In this document: positions 40,414 through 51,900 of the stretch, piece by piece
How the letters are laid out: each line of letters starts with the position of its first letter
How positions within the stretch are numbered: position 1 is the stretch's first letter
Source: Chrysoperla carnea
Lineage: Eukaryota; Arthropoda; Insecta; Neuroptera; Chrysopidae
Reading direction: 5' to 3'
Length of the DNA stretch: 64,000 bases
NCBI RefSeq assembly: GCF_905475395.1
Contig: NC_058337.1
Span: 111,284,368 to 111,348,367, forward strand
The notes under the pieces: generated by a model
What the model was told of the DNA's origin: nothing
Databases searched by the model: none
What the model saw: only the letters and a program-made list of their open reading frames with translations
Translations under genes and position numbers: made by a program

Positions 40414-40640
40414 TATATTCAGACCATATCTATTTTGTAGTATCACAAAATTTTCCTCCCTCCATTGGCCTTTCTTAAGATATTCTCATTCACGAACAGC
40501 TTTCAGTACGCAAACGAAACTTCCGATTGATGCCTGTGCCATTTCTAGAAATCTTGTCGGCTTCACAATTCCCTGGCAAATTCCTGTGTCTCGGTACTCA
40601 TATTTGGTTTACATTCATTTGTTCCACAAGCTAATTAAAT
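40060..40640 (-). pseudogene. Decayed non-LTR retrotransposon, RNase H and C-terminal tail
   Basis: On the minus strand, around 40597-40500, a frame reads VPRHRNLPGNCEADKISRNG, the RNase H motif (VPGHxxIxGNExAD) of LINE-type elements. The Trp codon expected just before it is TGA. After a (TA)n insertion, a frame near 40229-40160 reads CHSGEEEELMSHLCHCPALA, resembling the C-x-EEEET-x-H-x-L-x-C-CPAL tail of jockey/R1-like ORF2 proteins, and a further frame ends in LLLFLNKFDWFMKY. Frameshifts and stops separate these pieces, so it is dead. The reverse transcriptase domain is not present to the right. Confidence 0.7.
40383..40407. repeat. (TA)n microsatellite
   Basis: Uninterrupted TA dinucleotide run of about 25 nt lying inside the decayed LINE tail; likely length-variable. 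Confidence 0.9.
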
Positions 40641-41670
40641 AACATTCGTTCAAAGTGACTGATTTTATTCCATCAAAAATGCAAAGTTACATTTTTACTC
40701 TGCCACCTTATTGTTACGCTGGGTAAAAATCAACCACGATTTCTTATGAAAAGAATGTGGCACACTACACTTAGATAAAAGAGAAAGACTCTTCTGCAAT
40801 GAAACAAGCGTTTTCTACTCCCTTTGAGGTTGTTCGTTAATGGCTAGCTAATAGATTAAATATACGTAGATTATTCCAAAATTCTATAGTATTGTATGTA
40901 CTTATTATATCGTTCCATATGAATTGAAACATTCTATTAGAAAAACAAAATTATTTTTGACTTTAATATAAATAATTTTAAATTTCTGTTGATTTTTATA
41001 TGTAAAATAAATAATATATAAGTTGGAACAAGTTCAAGATTCTCCAAATAGGTCAAACGTATACATTGAAGAAAAAATATATTCAAATTGTAAAAACTGT
41101 TGAAAAAAATATATCTATTCAATGGTTTCCTGTACAATACCACAAAGTTCCTGATAAGAAATTTGATTCTGGAGCAAAACCCATAACACTTAACGAGTAC
41201 AAAAATCGATTTGAGTTTATATGCAATGCATATTATCTTAATGGAAGTAGTCGTGAACATAATACCAGCTACCAAAATATGTAACATAACAATATAATGC
41301 GTACTATTTATTTACGATTTTTGTGAAAAAAATGGATAGAATCACCTTAAAACAATAAATTTCATTCAGGTTGCATACAGGCTCACTCTAAAAGTGCCCT
41401 CTACTTTAAAATAGCTTCTGGTAGATCAACGAGCATATTGTAACAGTTTATATTTATCAGCACTTCCACCAAAATACTTCGTATTTTATAATAGGGAAGT
41501 TGCATGTTTTTTAATTTTATTTTTTTACAAAAGTTTACTAAAAATTATTGAGAAATTTTTTTTAAATTAATTTTTCATGTAATTTTACAATTGAAAATAG
41601 TTTTTCTAAATTCTAAATTGAAACGCCAGTGACGTCAACACATCGTTTTAGCAACGCCACCGCACGGAGA
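40641..41670. other. Intergenic, no recognised feature
   Basis: AT-rich. The two overlapping frames on opposite strands at 40937-41287 and 41066-41284 are mutually exclusive readings, and neither has a recognisable family. Confidence 0.35.
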
Positions 41671-42053
41671 AATTGGCGCCCTCACGGGTAAACAGTGATG
41701 TTTACGAAAAAATGTTCCAAGCAAAAGTTGTTTTTTTCGATAAGGAACATTTTTTACATTTAAACTTTTGTTCTATCTCTAACGGACCTAATTGACCTAT
41801 GATGCTCATTTACGAACTCGGCCTCACTATTTACGTTCTGAGTACGCTGTAAAACGTTTACGTTTCAGCTCGATATCTTTTTTCGTTTTTGAGTTATCGT
41901 ATCCACAGACGGACGGACAACCGGAAATGGACTGATTAGGTGATTCTATGAACACCTATACCAAAATTTTGTGCGTGGCATCAATATTTTTAAGCGTTAC
42001 AAACTTGGGACTAAACTTAATATACCTTGCATATTACATATATGCATGGTATA
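41671..42053 (+). repeat. Dispersed repeat family A, copy 4 (5'-truncated)
   Basis: Begins at attggcgccctcacgggtaa, so the first roughly 150 nt of the family are missing. It runs to atatatgcatggtata with a short internal deletion around the gggtcctacggaccc palindrome. The 3' part is very close to copies 1 and 3. Confidence 0.75.
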
Positions 42054-43534
42054 AAAAGCGTAGGTAAAACATAGAATTTCATTATATTTGTTACTAAAAC
42101 GTTTTGTAATTAACTCAATCCCCTTCTGAAATACTAAGAAGTTGATGAAGAAGCTTTAGTGTTGAATAATTTATTTAACCTGAACCGAGAACCGGGCCCA
42201 AAGAGTCAGATCATCGCTAACTAACTCAAAGACAGCAATTCACTTACAAAGGGCGTTATTTTTTATAGAAATAAACTTTAAATCGTAATTAAACATACAA
42301 AATTAAAGTCAATCGGCATGATATTGGAAAGTTAATTTTATGCCATTTGTCTTAAAATATGACTTTGCGCGTCATAAGCACATCGGGTCTGACTCGAATG
42401 AAGCGTAAAGTGTGCCAGATACGAAAACCATGGTACACATTGTTTCTAATGAGATTCAATTAGACAGCTGACAGATGATTTGTGCACAATAAATTTTGTT
42501 ATTCCACCTTAAATAAAATTCCACCTTAAAATTATACCATTTTTGTAATTTCTCACCTATGGACTATTTTCTTGGTGGATATTCTAAGCTCGAGAAAAGC
42601 AGTGAAAAGTTCGGCTTGCACATTGCGCTTAATTGAAGCTAGCCACGGTAAAATAACCTATCCAAAGAAGCCACGTGGTTATTAATATTAGTTTTACCGG
42701 TTGAATTTCAATTTAAAGTTTATTCATTTTAAAAAATCAGCCGTTAGAACTGTGTTTGTGTTAACTTACCAAAAATATTATTTATCTCTGCGTTTCGGCG
42801 AATACATTTTGAATAATGAATAGGTACAATTCATTATTTCTACAATTGTTTGATTGAATGTTTTTCTAAAATAGTTTTCAATAGTTTTTTTGGACAGGCA
42901 TTATGAAAACATATCACGAGTAGTCAGAGATAATAAGCAATTGGTAAATAGCCAATATTGTTATATTGTTGACTTTGTTGTTCTATGTAGGCACTATGTT
43001 TTAAATATAACAATAATATTTGCCTCAAGTTATTAATATTTATAAATTTATATTCTAATTTAATTATTTATAATAAACTAATTTTCATGCGCTGATAGTT
43101 TAATTTTATAATTCGATCACCAGACTATCATAATATGTTTAAAAGTAATACATGCTGGTTTGTTGGTTTTAAAAATATTAAAAATTGTTAACATATGTAC
43201 ACAGTTACGCTTCCAAACTGAATTAGAACAAGTGAAATTTACAAAATTTAAAACCCGCTCATTGTAAAACAGCAGCAGATCAAATAGCACGAATGATTGA
43301 TCAATTTTTATCTGTATACAACTCAATACCCGTTCGCTCTCTTAAGTTTTCTTTTTCTTGACCGCTATTCTTGACCCTCTCCTCACTTTACCCTCCAACG
43401 AGATCTTTAACGATCCCGATAGCAAAACCTTGAAGCTAAATTTCAGCTTGACATTATAATTGCATTGCTGCTGCGGTCAGATGCCATTGAATTACAGACA
43501 GGAGTCTTTTTTTGGATAAATAATTATATATGTA

Positions 43535-44215
43535 AGGGGCCATTCATTAATTACGTCAACATGATTTTGACGATTTTTGAATCCCCCTACCCCCAAGGAA
43601 GCATAGAGCAAAATTTAATTTTTCGGTAACACAAGCAAATTTGATCCGATCTTATTGGAATTTTTTTAGAAACCCACTAATTTTGGGTCAGTTTTTTTGG
43701 TTTTCAGCTGTGATGTCAGTTTTTACCTATCTATCACTTATGTGTTTAATTCCGAGACCAGTACACTACATTCTTGAAACCTATTAGAGCTAGGTTCATT
43801 TTGATCACAAGTTTGAAAAGTATGGCCCAAATTTAGTCGGATTACATACTTGGTTTATCAAAATTGGTTAAAATTTGGATGTGATAGAGCAAAATTTAAT
43901 TTTTTGGATTCTGATGACGTCATAAAGTTAAAAAAATTTTCTCTGAATTTCTAATTTTCTTTAGTTCCGAAAAGTGCTTGAGCTCCGTATTTCCGCTGTG
44001 ATAAGGAAAAAAAATTTCAATTAAATACATCCCAAAAAATAAACCTATAAAGTTTCAGCGATGCTCGCAACCTCAAATCGATGTGTTGAATCTGGCAGAT
44101 CTAAAAGAGCTTATTTTCGTATTAGGTACTAACAATACAACAGGAAAAATCAAGTCTCGATAGTGCGCACATTCTACGCCGAAAGTTTCATTAATGACGT
44201 ACTAAATTTTTTTAT
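43535..44215 (+). mobile_element. Repeat family F, larger copy (MITE-like)
   Basis: Starts aaggggccattcattaatta cgtcaac followed by a C-rich run (cccctaccccc), and may end at ttcattaatgacgtactaaa near 44190, which is an approximate inverse of the start. The phrase gagcaaaatttaattttt occurs twice inside (43606, 43886). No coding frame. Confidence 0.5.
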
Positions 44216-44675
44216 CATGGGTTATTTTGCGAAGGTATATCCTTTATAATAGATTATTTTTAAAATGGATATTTTTGTCAGAGTATCTTTGCCTGGAGTA
44301 TTGTTGCTGGTATCATCTGTCCTAGTAGCATTTTGAAACATATTATTTTCATTTAACCCATTGCAATTTCACACATATTTATTTTGTAATTTAACCAGAT
44401 CTAAGTATGTAAAACAGATTTCTTGTAATAAAATCCAATTTATTTTAAAAAATATTCAAAATTTAGCACATATACAAAAAAAAAAAGAATTTAAACAAAC
44501 ACTCCTCTGGTGTTCAACGAACAGAGAGACAAATAGTTTACACTTTTTCGCATTATCCATACACATTTGAAATTCATATTATAGAGCGATAATTTAAAAA
44601 GAGATACAATCATTTCATATATAAATCTGTCTTTATCTAATTATATAAATAATTTATAAATATGTAAAATTTCAT

Positions 44676-44685
44676 TTAAATATAA
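44676..44685 (+). promoter_or_regulatory. Possible MEF2 site
   Basis: ttaaatataa fits the MEF2 consensus YTAWWWWTAR and lies about 105 nt before the putative troponin T start. Insect troponin T genes are MEF2-regulated, but in DNA this AT-rich such matches arise often by chance. Confidence 0.2.
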
Positions 44686-44759
44686 AAATAAGCAAATACT
44701 AAACTAAGTCATTCTTATATATACTAATTATACTTTTGGCTTAACGCATGCGCATAACA

Positions 44760-44767
44760 TATATAAG
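44760..44767 (+). promoter_or_regulatory. TATA box, candidate troponin T promoter
   Basis: TATATAAG is followed 27 nt later by an initiator-like ctcaatt (A at 44789) and then by a GC-rich island (about 44811-44906) that stands out from the AT-rich surroundings. Spacing fits an arthropod TATA-Inr core promoter. A solo LTR promoter is an alternative reading. Confidence 0.4.
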
Positions 44768-44788
44768 TAACGATTAACTATTGTACTC

Positions 44789-44940
44789 AATTAAAGACAA
44801 TATCGTTAAACGGAGCCAGATCCGCTTGAGCCTTCTTCGCCCGCGGTCTCCACATTCCGTTCTGAACCTGTTCTGTTTGCTGACTTAATTGAAAAGGCCG
44901 GCGATAATAAACAGATTTTTCTTTTTAATTTTTTTGAAGT
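44789..44940 (+). other. Candidate troponin T 5' untranslated exon
   Basis: Inferred from the promoter candidate upstream and a strong donor GTAAGTG at 44941. It could splice to the acceptor at 48901, giving a first intron of about 4 kb. Troponin T genes of other insects begin with a non-coding exon. Read on the minus strand the island has a short open frame, which I do not take as coding. Confidence 0.35.
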
Positions 44941-47900
44941 GTAAGTGTGAAAATTTTTCTGTGTTTCTGTAATCATTTTTTTCGCAAATAATAATATATA
45001 ATTTTAACCAAGTTTCACCAGTTTATTTGAGAAAATTTTAGAGCGAAAATAAAATTTGTGCTACTCTCAACAGCTTTTGCAACAATGTGCGTCCTCCAAC
45101 TTTAAAGTGAATTTTTTTAATAATTTAATAAATGATATTTATTAAATAAACTGGTGAAATTTATGTATTTTTATGGTGTTTTAAAGTGATTTTCTGTAAT
45201 TATTTATAGTGATATATTTTGCAAAATTAATTTTTTTTATAAATTATTATTAATTTTTTGGATTCTGTAAGTGGTATGTAAAAAATAATACACTTAAGTA
45301 ATAAATTACACTTAACGCACTTTAAACACAATTTACTTAGCATAATTTAAAAATTGTATAGTGTGCAATGATTGTTAACTTATCTTTGATAGTTCATTGT
45401 TATTACCTATATTGTTGAAGTTTTGCATTAATTGGCTGCCTTTCTATATCTCGTGACATAGAAATATGATGCCAAAGATTTTTTTTCATCCAGTATTGCA
45501 AATTAAGTTGTTAACTTAAATAATTTACTAAAAACTAGTACATTGCCGTTATATTCGAGCGCCACCGGGAAAACGATAAATCAAAGAATTTATTTTCCAA
45601 AATTGGAATACGAAGGACTATTTGTCCATGAAGATAAACAAATCTTTAGCAAATCACAGTTCAATTTTCTATGCAACGATGCGGTTTGATGAATCTTATT
45701 CTAAAATTTCAAATTTCTTTAATAAAATACTAAAATTTGGATATGACATCATAATCCTGTATTACTTTTTTCATCTAATTTTTACAATAATTATAAATTT
45801 AGTATTACAATAATTTATTTTATTTATTTAAAATTTTCTTAATTTATTTTTTAATTAAACTCATGTCGAAAAACATGATTTAAAATTTAAATTTAAATTA
45901 ATCGTTCCAAAAATCTGGATTATAAAATTTTTTATTTTAAAAATATACTACAAATAAATATTCTTTTCAAATATAAAAAATAAGCTATTCTATAAACTCT
46001 GGATTCGATCCAAAAATGTTAACAGAGAACAATTAAGTGTAAACTATCTAAAAATAAAATCTTTTTAAAATATATAATATTGGCCAGAGTAGACTTTACG
46101 TCACATGTACAAAAAATCATTACTAATTTATAGTGAACATTTAATTGTATTAGAATTACTATTTATTTTAAAATACATGTCTTAAAATACGAACTGTAAT
46201 ATGAAAAGGAAATAGAAACAAACGTTAAAATTCGTTTAGCAGCTGGCTCGCTACTGAACGCGACTTCGAGAAATCTATAATTAGCAATATATGATCATCT
46301 CATAAAACACTATATGGTAGCCTCAACTAAATTTACTCTCTCGTTTACCGAATATTACCGAACACCTTGTATAGAGAATTAACGGTTTACGATTTACGTT
46401 TATGTCGACGTAATCAAAGTTCGTATTCAATTACATACGACTGCGTGATATTTTTATAATTATTTCATTGATTTATTTAAACTTTTATGTCGAAACTGAT
46501 TTATTTTTACATAATTTCACAAGACCAGCCATACATAATTTGTTTTAAATTTATTTATTTTGACCATTATTTGACTTCGGAAAGCTGGAAAAATGGAAAT
46601 AAGATGCAAGCCATTCAAACATTTCACATAAAAGTTGAAAAAGCCTTCCAATGCATATTAAGGTTTAAGAGTATTATAAGTCAAAAATTATAGATTCACT
46701 ATCTACAATTTCCATCGTTTAATTATTTTATATTTGTCTGAAAAAAAGCTTTTTATTCAGTTTAAAAACTAGAAATACTGAGAAAATACTAAAATTTAGA
46801 AAAAAAAATGGAAAACTTAAGCCTTATGCAAATCCTAAAACCATTTTAAAATCTTGTATAGGAAATCATGATACAGTAAAAGCGTCCTTTTTTAGATACA
46901 AGGTATCAAAATTTTGGAAGAAAAATAATGTTTTTGTGAATATTGCCAAAACGTTACTAAAAAAAAAGGAAATTGGGCAGTATGGGTTAAAGACTTATTG
47001 TGATAAATTACTAAAATCAATGGTATGAGATATGGATCATTCTTTTCGAGAATTTATTGTGAATTCAATAATATTGTACCGTTTTTTTAAACAGCGTAAA
47101 AAATACCACTTCATTACCGAAATTTTATATAAAATGAATAAAGTTTCGATATTTATGGAAAAACTTTTTTTGAAATTTGCCGACAGCGATATTTTAAACA
47201 AACCACCTGACTTTGATAGGGCTTTCAGAAATTCGCAAAAATCTTGTAAAATCTTTTGGAACGCTCCAAACCGTAATTCGATTTTTTCGAGCCGTTTAAA
47301 AATTATGAGGGGTTTGCATGCACATATCACACGCAAAGGGTTCGAAATAGGTTCCTAGGACCTTAAACCTTCGAGATCCGATGAAAACTCGATTTTGAAA
47401 ATTGGAAGGAATTCAATAGCTTTTCAACTTTTAAATATTTTTAATTTTTATAGCGGGGAAGTCAAAAAAATATGAAACTGTAATGTTTATAATTTTGAAA
47501 AAACTCTTACTAAGGAAAAATAAATTATTTTATTTATTATAATTTGAAGGTATTTCCAACACGATTTTACTTTTCAAAGCATTTTCGAGCAACGCGAGAA
47601 AAGTTTTTTCTATGAATTTCTGCTGTTACAACCTAAACCACCCTGATATTTTTACAGATAAAAATTTAAAAATATACTTATCTGCTCTTCCACCATCTTC
47701 CACCATATTTTTAAGTGTAAAATATAAAGATTGAAAATTAAAAATATAACTCGCTAAAAATAGAAATACGAAAAAAAAGTTTAAAAGTACTATAAATAGA
47801 AAGTAAATTTTGACTTTTTTACTTCTTAGTATTAATGCCAAATTTTAAAAATATAAGAAGAACAAGTTATTAATACTTAGGTGTTTTCTTTAGTAGTATA

Positions 47901-48901
47901 TTGTGTAACGAGGGTTAAATTTTCAATTGCATACGATCATACGAGAGCGGTTCTAGATCTGATTGCTCGAGTTTGTAAGACACCACCTGCATAAGTTTCA
48001 CCACCTTTTTTTTTTACAAATGTGGTATTAATTCTTTCTCTGTGCACAATTTTCCGTGCAATGACAAATAGCTACTTGTTCATTGAGGGCTACATATTTC
48101 TTGGGGTTTACTGCACCAGTTGCTAATTGGAGTCGGGTTAGTAAATTTGTTGCTTGCAAAGGACCATTAGTAAAGTGCCTTCAAAGGCCTTCAAAGTGCC
48201 TTCTTTTTACTGAATTCTTTCTTAATTTTCAAGATAATATGATGAAGAATATGCACATGCGTATCTATTAAACTAAAGATGATAGTGATGGTATCCAAAA
48301 GTTAAAATTAAAAAATTAAAATTCCCTATGACTTCCCCTATAAATTTTTCAATGTTAGTGTCACTCTATTGTAATGCAATTTCTAAATTAATTGAATGGT
48401 GTCAATAATTCTGAAATATGTCCTGATAAACTGCCCACTTGAATGTTTGGCAAACATACCAAAAACAATTATATTTATTTTTGAAGGTAAAAAAAAAAAT
48501 TAAGTCGCAATTGATCATACCTTTAGGTATTTTTGGATGATGAAACACTTATTGATTTAAAATTAAAATTTCTTAATGAGTAATCAATTTATTTTTATCA
48601 AAAATGTAAAGCTTAATTAATTTTACTAAGCTTTTATTACTTTGTATAAAATTTTCTATTAATAGAAAAAAATATTTTAAATTAAAAATCTTTTGAAAAT
48701 GTTCAAAATGCAAAAAAAAATGTATATATTAAAAATTTTGGAATCACACCTTTCGTAGAACACAGTTGCAAAATTCCATGTAAAACAGTTCCTAATTTTC
48801 TATGTAGTTTCTATGCTTTTTCTCCCAAACTATCAAAATTATTTTTTTAATTTCATAAGAATCACGAAAATAATGATTAATTTTCTTGTAATATTTTTCA
48901 G
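44941..48901 (+). other. Putative first intron of troponin T
   Basis: AT-rich. Near the start, tttcaccagtttattt (about 45013) and its inverse aaataaactggtgaaa (about 45147) form a small stem. A family D repeat copy lies at about 46890-47010. No coding exon is recognised; the overlapping 108- and 99-codon frames at 47032-47358 lie next to or inside the repeat. Confidence 0.4.
46890..47010 (+). repeat. Repeat family D, copy 2
   Basis: Shares tcaaaattttggaagaaaaa, gtgaatattgccaaaacg and gggcagtatgggttaaag in order and spacing with the element at 25527. Probably extends further right, but divergence hides the end. Confidence 0.45.
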
Positions 48902-48921
48902 ATCTCTAATCTCCCTTAACC

Positions 48922-51900
48922 ATGTCTGACGAGGAAGAAGTTTACTCGTAAGTATAGATGAAATAAACCATCGCAAAGCTTTCAACTGCTTAATTTAGAT
49001 TCAGCAGCTTAAAAACTTAAAAAATATATATTTATTTCAAAAAAATTAAAGATAAAATTTTTGCAAATCACTGACCACGTAAGGAGCTTATGCTTTAACA
49101 AATAAAACTTCACTATTCCGACTTTCACTATTCTATCATTTATTTCCATCCTTTTTGTAAATGCTTTTATCGCTATTTATCGCATTAAGTTATTGCATGA
49201 TTTTTTCGTTTGCAGCATGGCTTTTCTTGATGCATATACACAGCTATTGGGTTCAACTAATGATTTATGTAAAGATTTAATTTAAAGTTTTTTTTTTTTT
49301 TTACTTAATTTTATAGCGAAGAGGAAGAATCTGAAGTTGAGGAAGAGGAAGTCGAACCAACGTAAGTGTACTGATTTTTACTGCAAATAAAATTGACGCT
49401 TATTGAATAGCCTTCCAGCATGGGTATTTAAAATTATTATTGGCGGGAAACAAAATTTCTGCGTCTGAAAAAAAAGGAATTCATTTTAAAGCAGAAACTG
49501 TGTAGAACTGTCATGACACATGGAGTTTTCTCACATCATAACATATGGAGTTTTCTTTTCATGTTTTATAATATTGGTTCGGGAGCGGACTGCAAAATCA
49601 CTTGGTCCAACGGTAACTGACCCAAACTTTGTAATAAATCAAACCCGTAAAAACAATGGGCTTTGGCAACCCTACCAAACCGGGTGAAATTTATAATGCC
49701 ATATTGGGATACCACCGTAACCCATAAAGTAACCCAGTAATTTTGACACGAAGTTTTAGCTTTCAATCTACCTTTTCAAGAAATATTAGGTTGCCAGGTC
49801 AACTTGGTGAGTAAAGTATGGTTGCCAACTTTTAAAAAAAGGTTGGCAACCTTTGAAAAAAGGTTGCCATACTTTATCCACCAAGTTGACTTGGCAATCT
49901 ATTATTTCTTGAAACGGTAGATTGAAACCTACAACCTCACGTGAAAATTACCCGGTTACCTTATGGGTAAAGTTGGTATCCCAAATTTTCCCACTCCTTC
50001 CCACATTTAGATATGATGTTTGTGTTTTTCGCGGCAAATAACAATTTTAATTTAAACGGCGGAAATTTTTCTTTATTACCAGGATTAATATTAAAGTTAC
50101 CTGAACTGGAAGGCACCAATTGCCAACGATTAAGAAGTTTTTACAACGAACAAAAATATTGCATCCAAAATTTTACTTGGCTTTATATATTTTTCATAAA
50201 TTTTTGATGAAAATTAACAAAATAATTCTTTTATTTGCAGGAAGTAAGTATGCAACAATTTAAAAAAAAGCTGTGAAAAATATTTTCAAATCCGGTAAAA
50301 ACTAAAAAGCTTAAATTTATAAAATAATTTCATTTTTTAAAACAATTGGCAACTAAATTCACCAATTAGAAAATTAGTATCCAAAATATTTACACAAAAC
50401 AAAATTTTATCCTTTTTTTTTCAAATTATCAAAATCCAAATTTTTTTTTAGACAAAATTTTTTTGCTTTTATCTCTATAAATTAATTTTCAACATATTAT
50501 CACTGACACAATCTATTTTTTGTTTTTGTTTATCCTACTCCTCCATATAAAAATGATACTTCCACATCCAAACTGTACGTTTTTTTTGGATATAAAACAA
50601 GACAACCAGAGAAAAAAATCGAGTAAGTCAAACACAAATAATGCCAAAACGTTTATTTGCTATTCTTACTGCCAGTGTTTAATTTTTTTTTTTACAAATT
50701 TTTGTTTTTTGAAGTCATTATTTTGAAGAAAAAAAACGAAGCCAAGCCTTTTTTTGTCTTATGTAAATTTTTCCTTTCTTGTGTTTTCTCAAGTACGATT
50801 TAGAAACATGAATATTTTAAAAATTTTATAATATTTTACGTAAATTTTTCTCGTAAAATTGATTTTTTTAAATCGTACTAAATTTTTCTGAGACTTTTAT
50901 AAATGTTGTAAATAAATATTTTTTTAAATAATATTTCATGTGCTCACATCCGTTTATTTATCGTAAATTTTGGTATTAAATGAGATTGAAATTTTCGCAA
51001 AAAAAATCGCATTTTTTTGTCCGCAATGACATTTTTTAAACCAAATTTAGATTCATAATACCTCATCCAATGAAAACTTTTAGCACTTTTTATTATTTTT
51101 TGGATAATTAATTCATTTTTTACCAAATTTTACTTGTGTCCATATTATTTGTAATTTCAATATTTCGGCTTGGCTTTCGAAAGAAAAGACAAAGTTATAT
51201 ATATTTTTTTGTAACTAATTTTTCATAAAAAATTTTTGAAACTGGCAGTAATGGTTCTTTTAAAAAATAAATAAATGTTTGACGCTTGTTTGGCTTTTTA
51301 TAAAGGGCGTCTATGTCTATATTTAATTTTTTTGTGTTTTGTATATAAAATTTGCTTTTTTGTCAAATTCTAAAACCATAAATCAAAATATTTTATTATT
51401 ATGCTATAAATAGCAGCTGTAAATTTTTATCAACAAATAATCCCGCTTTCCAGTACACAAGCTTTTTTTTGAAAACAAAAGCCACCAATCACCTAATTTA
51501 TTACTTTTTTTTTTCAAAAAACAGTTATACTCTCCATACGTGGGGCAGTGTTTTTTAATCACAAATGGATCATTTTTATTTAAAAAAATTGTTTTAAACT
51601 AAAAATTAAATATTTAAATTTTAATACTTGAAAATGTTTCATGTTTAATAAAAATATATAAATTAATTAAATTTTTTTTAAATTCACCATAAATTCAAAT
51701 AAATAATCAATTTAAAATAACATACCTAAATTAAATCTTCTAAAATTTTAAAAAATACAATAAAAAATGAAATAAAAGTAAATTAAATTTAACCATTATG
51801 TAAATATCGTACATTTTTGTTATCCTTAGAATCAATATACCATAAAATTTTTAATTTTGATCAATGTGAAAAACAGTAGCTAACGAGTGAAAATAGCAAA

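Noticed and set aside
40252..40642. Frames of 64-125 codons on both strands rich in Tyr-Ile
   Set aside because: Tyr-Ile runs are the (TA)n microsatellite; the rest is the decayed LINE tail or its antisense.
44811..44906. Minus-strand frame in the GC island ending ...GSERNVETAGEEGSSGSGSV stop
   Set aside because: No family resemblance, no clear upstream exon on the minus strand, and the island is better explained as promoter and untranslated exon on the plus strand.
47032..47358. Overlapping frames of 108 (+) and 99 (-) codons
   Set aside because: They lie next to a family D repeat, read opposite strands of the same DNA, and match no protein type that I know.
50602..50622. Possible further 21-nt troponin T cassette (TQPEKKI) before GTAAGT at 50623
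   Set aside because: Length and phase fit, but the acceptor (tataaaacaag) lacks a proper polypyrimidine tract.
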